Assembly (NCBI GenBank): GCA_934098445.1
Contig: CAKOOW010000057.1
Location: 1 to 6,481, forward strand
Source: an uncultured Bacilli bacterium
Lineage (GTDB): Bacteria; Bacillota_I; Bacilli_A; RF39; UBA660
Length of the DNA stretch: 6,481 bases
Direction: 5' to 3'
Part shown: piece after piece, positions 1-5,255 of the stretch
Layout of the letters: each line of letters starts with the position of its first letter
Numbering within the stretch: the stretch's first letter is position 1
Program-made: the position numbers and the translations under genes
Notes under the pieces: generated by a model
Told to the model about the DNA's origin: nothing
Seen by the model: only the letters and a program-made list of their open reading frames with translations
The model's database searches: none

Positions 1-72
1 CTTATACTTCTTAAATCTTAATTTCTTTAAGTATTTATCTTTATTAAATTTCTTCATCATAAATAAATCCAT
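1..72 (-). CDS. Possible 5' end of a further minus-strand gene (partial, doubtful)
   Basis: An open frame runs leftward from an ATG at 72 to the window edge without a stop, giving 24 lysine-rich codons beginning MDLFMMKKFNKDK. Other in-frame ATGs are at 60 and 57. No good Shine-Dalgarno lies at the usual distance; an AGAGGA-like string is about 18 bases upstream of the first ATG. In DNA this AT-rich an open run of this length can easily occur by chance, and no family is recognisable. It is listed because it would explain the long structured region at 73-440 as the leader or promoter region of a gene lying mostly outside the window. Confidence 0.2.
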   Translation of the reverse strand, partial: MDLFMMKKFNKDKYLKKLRFKKYK

Positions 73-107
73 TTCTAGTTATAATATCCATATCCTCTAA
101 TTATGTA

Positions 108-133
108 TTCATAGAGTTAGAAACTCTATGAAA
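108..133. repeat. 26-bp palindromic element, copy 1 (inverted relative to copy 2)
   Basis: The element has 11-base arms (108-118 and 122-132, TTCATAGAGTT / AACTCTATGAA) around a 3-base AGA centre. The same 26 bases occur as an exact reverse complement at 371-396. No T-tract follows on either strand, so it does not look like an intrinsic terminator. It could be a dimeric-regulator site, a recombination or crossover site, or an end of a small mobile element. The sequence alone does not decide between these. Confidence 0.75.
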
Positions 134-137
134 TATA

Positions 138-238
138 TAGGTGAATACTTGGTTTATAACCTATTTGACCATAATTTTGACTAGAATAAAATTAAACTTT
201 TGACTATAATAAACTTGTTCAAAGCCAGTATTCACCTA
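138..238. repeat. Long-range inverted repeat able to form a stem-loop
   Basis: TAGGTGAATACT at 138-149 is perfectly complementary to AGTATTCACCTA at 227-238. After one bulged base (150) pairing can continue inward for five more pairs (151-155 with 222-226, one of them G-U), giving about 17 pairs around a loop of 66 bases. A competing small hairpin, GGTT-TAT-AACC, sits at 151-161. The loop is AT-rich and holds three of the TTGAC motifs annotated separately. It resembles neither a tRNA nor any riboswitch I recognise. It could act as DNA (operator, recombination site) or as RNA (leader or small RNA). Confidence 0.6.
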
Positions 239-279
239 AGCTTGAGAGCATATTGCTTGACTAGAAATTCGACTACAAA
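163..279. repeat. Cluster of TTGAC(T)A iteron-like motifs
   Basis: A short motif recurs in one orientation: TTGACC at 165, TTGACTA at 177, 200 and 257, and TCGACTA at 269. The copies at 175-190 and 198-213 are 15 of 16 bases identical (TTTTGACTAkAATAAA). Spacings between motif starts are 12, 23, 57 and 12 bases. Such arrays are usual for repeated protein-binding sites. None of the TTGACT boxes has a TATAAT at 16-18 bases on the plus strand, so they do not read as ordinary -35 elements. The function is unknown. Confidence 0.45.
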
Positions 280-370
280 AAGATTATTTATCTTTAAATA
301 TGTCCTTTAAAATATCCTATATATATGATATCATTTAAGTGTAAGGTAAAAATAATATCCGAAAAATAGC

Positions 371-397
371 TTTCATAGAGTTTCTAACTCTATGAAA
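371..397. repeat. 26-bp palindromic element, copy 2 (inverted relative to copy 1)
   Basis: Positions 371-396 are the exact reverse complement of 108-133. Here the palindrome has 12-base arms (371-382 and 386-397) around a TCT centre. Because the arms are self-complementary, the two copies differ only in the orientation of the 3-base centre and the outermost base. They bracket about 237 bases that contain the inverted repeat and the TTGAC motif cluster. Confidence 0.75.
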
Positions 398-441
398 TAT
401 CGTCAAAAGAACTATAAAAGTTCCCATAATTTCATATATCA

Positions 442-481
442 AAAAAATGTCTAAGTCCCAAAACAACTATAGACATTTTTT
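442..481. terminator. Bidirectional intrinsic terminator after the kinase-SIS operon
   Basis: A perfect 12-base stem is formed by AAAAAATGTCTA (442-453) and TAGACATTTTTT (470-481), with a 16-base loop. Because the stem begins with A and ends with T runs, it yields a U-tract on either strand. It lies about 118 bases beyond the stop codon of the minus-strand PfkB-SIS gene and is the most convincing terminator for that transcript. It could also stop transcription coming from the left. Confidence 0.8.
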
Positions 482-500
482 ATTTATTCGATGAATTAAA

Positions 501-600
501 ATTTTTACGGCACGGCGTAATTTTTTGATAATTTCAACTATTTTTTACGCCACAGCGTAATTTTTTGACAATTTCAATTATTTTTTACGGTAAGGCTTTT
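501..600. repeat. 40-bp tandem repeat, two full copies and a half copy, with small hairpins
   Basis: The units 501-540 and 541-580 match at 35 of 40 positions, and 581-600 begins a third unit. Each unit contains a T-run, a TTACG...CGTAA dyad, another T-run and an AATTTCAA segment. The best dyad is TTACGC-CACA-GCGTAA at 545-560, followed by TTTTTT on the plus strand, so it could act as a weak terminator for rightward transcription. On the minus strand no U-run follows the hairpins. The third unit runs into the end of the PfkB-SIS gene, overlapping its stop codon by two bases. The role is unknown. Confidence 0.7.
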
Positions 601-2545
601 ATCTAATATCTCCCTTATAAAAATATAACTCCATGGATTTATCACTATACTTAGGTTTAGAAACATCTATATCCCAATATTTTCCTAGATAATAGATTAC
701 ATATTGACTAGCTACTAATAAATCAAATTCTGCTAAAAGATTAGTATACTTACTCTTAATTACAATAGTATTATCTCCTAGATAATTAAGTAATTTATCT
801 TCATATGGACTATTATTATTCTCTTTAAAATAAATACTATAAGAATTATTAAGATTCTCATAATTAATAAATCTTCCATGAGAAAAGTTTTTCTTTTCAT
901 GTATAGTACAACTAACTACTCCAGATTCTACTAACTTACTTTCTAAATCATAAGCCCCACTATTAGAATTATCTCCTCTAAAGATATTTACTATTCCCTT
1001 ACCTTTTAATCTATAAGCATAATCCTTAGTAATTAGATATCCCATCTTACCTTGCCAATACTTAAGACTATCCAAGATAAACTTATCTATATTAATACTA
1101 CTATCTATATATTTATAATATTCTTTTAACATAATAGCACAAGGTACTAAGGCACCCTCAAAAGCTAAGAATCCCCTTTCTTTTCCTTTATTAGTACTAC
1201 TTCTATAAGATAAAATATTTCTTTTATTTATTCCACTCTTAGAAGCCACATCACTTATTTTTCCTTTAGTAATAACATACTTAAGAGAACTATCTATTTC
1301 TTTAACACTTTCTAAAGAATCATTAGTACTCCCGGAATAACTAAATAAAAATACTTTCGAAATATATTTATTATTATGATATAAAACATCTCTTGGATAT
1401 AAAGCTAAACAAGAACAACCATATACTAAGTTAATAATCTTACTACTAAAATAAGCCCCAACATAAGAACCTCCTGTTCCTATAAATAAAACTTTATCAT
1501 CTCTAGAAAACCTTATCTCTTCTAGATTAGTAAATACCTTACTCTTAAGAGCATTACTAACTCTTATTTTAAGATTATTTATATTAAGATTACATCTCTT
1601 TATTGGTTTTCTCTTCCTTAAAATAAACTCCTCACAAGAACATTTATTATCTACTAACTTAACACTTTCTAAAGGATATATATGTCCCCTAGCTCCCATA
1701 GTCTCTATAACTTCTTTAGTTAACTTCTTCGTATTATTATACCATTCATCAAATTTAACATTATCAAAAGAACAATTATTATCTAAATAATCTTTAATAA
1801 TACTAGAAATAAAAGCATCTCCAGCCCCATTAGTATCTACAATCTTATCTAATTTTTCTCCTAGATATTTATATATCTTATTATCATAAAGAAAACAACA
1901 TCCCCTGGAACCATAAGTAATAGAGATAAACTTAATCTCTAATAGTCTATATAAATCTAACTCATCTTGAAGATTAAACCTTTCTAAAAGATACTTAACT
2001 ACCCTTTCATTAAAATTTATTATTATAAAGTTTCTTCTTATCTTCTTTAGAAGAATATCATCCTCAAGACTTTCTAATTCATAATACTGTCCTAAGTCTA
2101 AGATTTTCTTATTATTAGTATTATCTATAATCTCTTGATTCTTCTTATTAAGATTATCAAATACTAAGATATCTTCTTTCTCTAAGTTACTTATTATCTC
2201 TATAGGATTAATTAAACTCTCTTCGTAATAATATTTATTATTACAAAGAGGACACCTCTTCTTCGAAGTAAATTCATCATTTAGATAATTAATATGAAAA
2301 CACCTAGTCTTAGTATTCTCTATTAACTTGATATTACTAGTATCCACTCCCAAAATTTTTAAAGAATTAAGTGCTACTTGTCCTTGAATATCATTACCTC
2401 CTACTGAATAAGTACTAGTCTTAAAACCTAACTTAGTCAAATTAGCAATAATATTCGTATGTGTTACTCCTCCCATAACTCCTAAGAGTTTACTATTCTT
2501 ATAGTAATAATCTAATCCTAAATCACCTATACTAACAATCCTCAT
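599..2545 (-). CDS. PfkB-family sugar kinase fused to a SIS (sugar isomerase) domain protein
   Basis: The product is a predicted cytoplasmic two-part enzyme of 648 residues. Residues 1 to about 295 look like a PfkB/ribokinase-family carbohydrate kinase: an early GD (7-8), GGVTHTN at 25-31, LGVD at 65-68, and DTNGAGDAF at 237-245, with the presumed catalytic base at D243. Residues about 335-640 look like the tandem SIS fold of GlmS/AgaS: GTGGS at 356-360, FSYSGST at 401-407, then ESKLVESG at 535-542 and HGRF at 556-559. An unusual RCPLC pair (C98, C101) sits in the kinase half, and KCSC (302, 304) lies in the linker; together they could bind a metal, but this is speculative. The natural reading is phosphorylation of a sugar coupled to isomerisation or deamination of a sugar phosphate. 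The substrate cannot be told. An in-frame GTG at 2554 overlaps the Shine-Dalgarno, so the ATG at 2545 is preferred. It is probably co-transcribed with the WYL regulator 41 bases upstream. Confidence 0.88.
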   Translation of the reverse strand: MRIVSIGDLGLDYYYKNSKLLGVMGGVTHTNIIANLTKLGFKTSTYSVGGNDIQGQVALNSLKILGVDTSNIKLIENTKTRCFHINYLNDEFTSKKRCPLCNNKYYYEESLINPIEIISNLEKEDILVFDNLNKKNQEIIDNTNNKKILDLGQYYELESLEDDILLKKIRRNFIIINFNERVVKYLLERFNLQDELDLYRLLEIKFISITYGSRGCCFLYDNKIYKYLGEKLDKIVDTNGAGDAFISSIIKDYLDNNCSFDNVKFDEWYNNTKKLTKEVIETMGARGHIYPLESVKLVDNKCSCEEFILRKRKPIKRCNLNINNLKIRVSNALKSKVFTNLEEIRFSRDDKVLFIGTGGSYVGAYFSSKIINLVYGCSCLALYPRDVLYHNNKYISKVFLFSYSGSTNDSLESVKEIDSSLKYVITKGKISDVASKSGINKRNILSYRSSTNKGKERGFLAFEGALVPCAIMLKEYYKYIDSSINIDKFILDSLKYWQGKMGYLITKDYAYRLKGKGIVNIFRGDNSNSGAYDLESKLVESGVVSCTIHEKKNFSHGRFINYENLNNSYSIYFKENNNSPYEDKLLNYLGDNTIVIKSKYTNLLAEFDLLVASQYVIYYLGKYWDIDVSKPKYSDKSMELYFYKGDIR

Positions 2546-2550
2546 ATATA

Positions 2551-2556
2551 TCACCT
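2551..2556 (-). promoter_or_regulatory. Ribosome binding site that sets the start of the kinase-SIS gene
   Basis: AGGTGA lies five bases before the ATG at 2545. The alternative in-frame GTG start at 2554 is part of this same string and would have no binding site of its own. A short dyad, ATCAC-CTATA-GTGAT on the plus strand (2550-2564), overlaps the site and could weakly mask it or serve as an operator half-site pair. Confidence 0.65.
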
Positions 2557-2586
2557 ATAGTGATTATACTTTATAGAATGGAAATA

Positions 2587-3183
2587 TTATGTCTCTATTA
2601 TACTTTCTATTCTTTTAAGTTCAAAGTGTCTAATGTCATTTCTTAATTCACAGAAAGCCGTTACATAATACTCTTCATGATACTTAAATAACTCTAAAGG
2701 ATGAATAGTTCTTATCAATCTACTACCATCTATATCTAAATAAATAATCTTAAGTTTATCTTCTCTTATAATAGTATCTTTTATTAAAGATAAAATATTA
2801 TCAGGTTTCTTTAGATTAATATTAGTAATATATTTACTCTTTTCTTCACTAATAGTTCTCATCTTCTTAATTTTATCTAAAAATTCTTCATACTTATCTA
2901 AGTATCTATAGTTATCTTTTCTTAAGATATCAAGGATATTTTCTAATAATTTTATATCATATTTATTTATATTAATATAATTCTTTAATCTATCTATTAG
3001 AAAATATCCTCCCCCCGGACCTTTAAAAGACTCTATAGCAATCCCATTCTTCGATATCTCTTCTCTATAGTATCTTATCATTCTTTCAGATACTCCTATC
3101 TCTTTAGATAACTCCTTTATCGTATAGATATTCCCTGTATTAAGTAAATCAATCATATATAATATATTACTAACTTTTCCCAT
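2587..3183 (-). CDS. HTH-WYL domain transcriptional regulator, short form
   Basis: This 198-residue protein has the layout of YafY-like WYL regulators. Residues 1-65 form a winged helix-turn-helix, with TIKELSKEIG as the positioning helix (21-30), SERMIRYYREEI as the recognition helix (32-43), and a glycine-rich wing, GPGGGYFL, at 55-62. A charged helical linker follows (about 70-125). The C-terminus is a WYL domain (about 128-198) with the HPLELFKY and EYYVTAFCELRNDIR signatures, ending in FELKRI. WYL domains are generally thought to sense a ligand, sometimes a nucleic acid or nucleotide. Full-length family members are usually about 300 residues; this one stops at the end of the WYL core and lacks the WCX extension. 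The start ATG at 3183 has a modest AGAGAG site (3188-3193). It lies just upstream of the PfkB-SIS gene, so control of that gene and of itself is the likely role, by inference. Confidence 0.85.
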   Translation of the reverse strand: MGKVSNILYMIDLLNTGNIYTIKELSKEIGVSERMIRYYREEISKNGIAIESFKGPGGGYFLIDRLKNYININKYDIKLLENILDILRKDNYRYLDKYEEFLDKIKKMRTISEEKSKYITNINLKKPDNILSLIKDTIIREDKLKIIYLDIDGSRLIRTIHPLELFKYHEEYYVTAFCELRNDIRHFELKRIESIIET

Positions 3184-3207
3184 AGTTCTCTCTTTTCTTT
3201 AAGAAGT

Positions 3208-3216
3208 ATTATACCA
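3208..3216 (-). promoter_or_regulatory. Extended -10 promoter for the WYL regulator operon
   Basis: Read on the minus strand, the site is TGGTATAAT: a perfect TATAAT with an upstream TG, the extended -10 form that tolerates a poor -35. The expected start point is near 3201, giving a leader of about 18 bases that includes the ribosome binding site. The region 17 bases upstream (ACTCTC on the minus strand) is not a recognisable -35 box. The inverted repeat at 3223-3251 covers that -35 position, so it may also act as an operator. Confidence 0.55.
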
Positions 3217-3251
3217 AATAAAAACTAATAGAGAGTTTATTTCTATTAGTT
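3216..3251 (-). terminator. Terminator-like hairpin after the surface-protein operon
   Basis: The 10-base arms 3223-3232 and 3242-3251 (AACTAATAGA / TCTATTAGTT) are perfectly complementary, with a 9-base loop. On the minus strand the hairpin is followed by TTTTTATTT, as in an intrinsic terminator, 52 bases past the stop of the upstream surface-protein gene. The stem is AT-rich and therefore weak. It also straddles the -35 region of the regulator's promoter, so an operator role is the alternative. Confidence 0.55.
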
Positions 3252-3302
3252 ATATTCTAAGTAATGGGGTATAAATATTTATTGGTCTCTTTACTCATAA
3301 GT

Positions 3303-5231
3303 TTACTCTATGTGATATGGATTATTCATACTTCCATCACCCAATTTTAATACTTCTGGTGATAAATTTAAGACAGGTCGAACCCCGAGGATGTTGCCCA
3401 CGTGGTAGCTGTAGTAGTTCGCACTGCCATCCGAAGGCACGACATGCACGCGAGCGTAATTACCTCCTAATTGGACCGGCGAGGAAGCCCACCAATACTT
3501 CCCCGAGTATAGATAATAACCACTATTGTCAGCTTCCCACCCACCGGCTAGTACAATTTCATCTGTACTTAAAAGACCGACTGGATACGTTAGAGCTCCA
3601 TTACCATTTGTAGTATCACTTACCGTAAAGGCATCATTCTTTTGGGGACACATTAATCTCATACTAGAATTATAGCCACCACTCGACCATGGTCCATAAT
3701 ACCAACGATATGCGGTGTCATTTGTTCCATAACCCAATTTTGTATTTGAACTTGTGGTATACGTACTTATTGAACGATCATTGCAGAATACATTATCAAC
3801 TAAATATTGTTCATTAGTTGTACCAACTATATTTGTTTTATACCAATTATCTATGTAAGACTTAATTGTTGAATCATTGGTATTAGTCTGGGCTACTTCT
3901 TTACTGGAAGTTCCATAACTGACATAACCATATTTTATGTTAGCACTAGAACTACCAGCAGTTACACCCATTATTTTATATAGTCTATCTACACTAGAAG
4001 GTACACTAGTTGGAGTATAACTAGCATAATAATATCCAATGTAATATGTAGTAAGATTACTGCCAAGTACTTGAATTGGATTTTTCAAAGTAAATAGTTT
4101 TGTATTCTCATCAAACGTATACTCTTTTGAAATATAAAACGTATCTGTATTTGTAAAATCGTATGATGAGTAATACTCAGACGATTCTACTATGGCATCA
4201 CGATTACCATACATATAACCAACATAGGCATTATCATTATAACTACTATTAAAAGCACTAGTACCTATTTGTCTATCTGCACTGTCTTCACCATTGGCAT
4301 GGGCACTTGTACCATCATAAATAACACGAACAGTACCATCACCATTAATTCGTACGATACGCCAGTACATATCTTTACCAGCACGAGCTATCTCAGTACA
4401 AGTACCACCACCATTAGTACACTCTTCTAAAGAATCATATTGGTCACCATATTCATCAACAACTAATGTCGGTGTATCACTAGGCCATGTACCAAACTTC
4501 ACATAATTATTAGTTACATTACCACGATAATAATATGAATCACCATAAGCATCTTTAGCCTTACATAAATAACCATTAGTGGTTTCTACTGCTGTTACAT
4601 TTACCGAACCATCTGCATTAACACTTGGACACTTACCAGTAGTATCAACAGAGGTAATTATCTTATCCATAGCTGTTTCGGTTGGAACAGCATCTACCAC
4701 TACTTTAGACTTAAATACTTTATTTTGAGCATCATCACTTAAAGTAACACTTTTATCCATCCAGATAGATATGCTATAATCTTTACTTCCATTAGGAGCC
4801 AAAGTCCCCGTATCAAGAGTTCTCGATTCTGTACTACCATCTATTACGGTTGTAGCAGTATTATAACTACTTAATAACTTAATATCTTTATTATTAACTA
4901 ATACTGCTAAATAATTACTATTTAAAGTAGTACCTTCTAACATCTCCATATTAAGACTATACTTAGCCGATACACTACAAGTATTCTTTAAAGTAAAGGT
5001 ATAAGGAGTAAGTTTACGCCCTTCTTCATCTGTAATTGGATACATATTAGTTAAGTTTATTTCATTGGCTTGATTAGCAAGCTCTAAAGAAAAGCACTTA
5101 CTTACTCCTACATTAGTCTTATCCTGAATTACTGTATATCGCCACCAAGCATAGGAAAAACCAATACCTAATATTAGTAATAATACTATTACAATAATTA
5201 TTATATTCTTATTATTTAACTTATCTTTCAT
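3303..5231 (-). CDS. Membrane-anchored surface protein with C-type-lectin-like, probably DGR-diversified C-terminus
   Basis: The product has 642 residues. A short basic N-terminus and one hydrophobic segment (about 9-28), ending in SYAWW, form a signal peptide or anchor like those of SipW/TasA-type exported proteins. Residues about 30-185 look like a beta-sandwich (YTFTLKN at 77-83, KDYSISIWMDK at 150-160), possibly TasA-like. A cysteine-containing segment follows (C201, C223), then RGNVTNNYVKFG (236-247) and YWRIVRINGDGTVRVIYDG (289-307), opening a long C-terminal domain of the DUF6273/formylglycine-generating-enzyme (FGE)-like, C-type-lectin kind. FTVSDTTNGNGALTYP, LLSTDEIVLAGG and YWWASSP (579-585) lead to a hypervariable-looking stretch (585-620), ending in GVRPVLNLS and a final GDGSMNNPY. 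These C-terminal motifs match what I recall of variable proteins of DGRs. The likely role is displayed ligand binding outside the cell, by inference. The start has an AAAGGA site eight bases upstream. The gene is visibly richer in GC than the kinase-SIS gene. Confidence 0.85.
   Translation of the reverse strand: MKDKLNNKNIIIIVIVLLLILGIGFSYAWWRYTVIQDKTNVGVSKCFSLELANQANEINLTNMYPITDEEGRKLTPYTFTLKNTCSVSAKYSLNMEMLEGTTLNSNYLAVLVNNKDIKLLSSYNTATTVIDGSTESRTLDTGTLAPNGSKDYSISIWMDKSVTLSDDAQNKVFKSKVVVDAVPTETAMDKIITSVDTTGKCPSVNADGSVNVTAVETTNGYLCKAKDAYGDSYYYRGNVTNNYVKFGTWPSDTPTLVVDEYGDQYDSLEECTNGGGTCTEIARAGKDMYWRIVRINGDGTVRVIYDGTSAHANGEDSADRQIGTSAFNSSYNDNAYVGYMYGNRDAIVESSEYYSSYDFTNTDTFYISKEYTFDENTKLFTLKNPIQVLGSNLTTYYIGYYYASYTPTSVPSSVDRLYKIMGVTAGSSSANIKYGYVSYGTSSKEVAQTNTNDSTIKSYIDNWYKTNIVGTTNEQYLVDNVFCNDRSISTYTTSSNTKLGYGTNDTAYRWYYGPWSSGGYNSSMRLMCPQKNDAFTVSDTTNGNGALTYPVGLLSTDEIVLAGGWEADNSGYYLYSGKYWWASSPVQLGGNYARVHVVPSDGSANYYSYHVGNILGVRPVLNLSPEVLKLGDGSMNNPYHIE
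3372..3485 (-). other. Candidate DGR variable region 1
   Basis: By hand count 3373-3480 is about 57% GC (62 of 108), against roughly 25-40% in the surrounding lines. It encodes residues about 584-620. In residues 605-615 (N-Y-Y-S-Y-H-V-G-N-I-L; 3387-3419) ten of eleven codons end in C and all ten can be reached from AAC by changing only adenines; the exception is an adenine-free GTG. This is the footprint expected of adenine-specific mutagenesis copied from an AAC-rich template repeat. The downstream GVRP codons look fixed. No matching template repeat is seen in this window. Confidence 0.65.
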
Positions 5232-5239
5232 AAACTAAA

Positions 5240-5245
5240 TCCTTT
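5240..5245 (-). promoter_or_regulatory. Ribosome binding site of the 642-residue surface protein
   Basis: AAAGGA on the minus strand lies eight bases before the ATG at 5231, in the 24-base gap after the upstream surface-protein gene. No promoter is apparent in that gap, supporting co-transcription of the two genes. Confidence 0.7.
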
Positions 5246-5255
5246 ACTAATAATA

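Noticed and set aside
108..397. The two 26-bp elements as CRISPR repeats
   Set aside because: There are only two copies, in opposite orientation and more than 200 bases apart, with no spacer-length periodicity.
1..598. DGR template repeat in the left non-coding region
   Set aside because: No stretch resembles either variable island: there is no AAC/AAT-rich copy of the DGS...VRP segment, and the region is AT-rich throughout.
1..598. tRNA, rRNA or a known riboswitch
   Set aside because: No cloverleaf, CCA-adjacent stem or recognisable aptamer core was seen on either strand.
2546..2554. GTG start three codons upstream for the kinase-SIS gene
   Set aside because: The GTG is part of the AGGTGA ribosome binding site that serves the ATG at 2545.
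2563..2568. TATAAT on the minus strand as a separate promoter for the kinase-SIS gene
   Set aside because: The start point would fall within the Shine-Dalgarno itself, and there is no -35. Co-transcription with the regulator fits better.
3317..3613. Plus-strand open frame of 98 codons
   Set aside because: It lies wholly antisense to the 3' end of the surface-protein gene. It is open only because the GC-rich island removes stops, and its product has no recognisable features.
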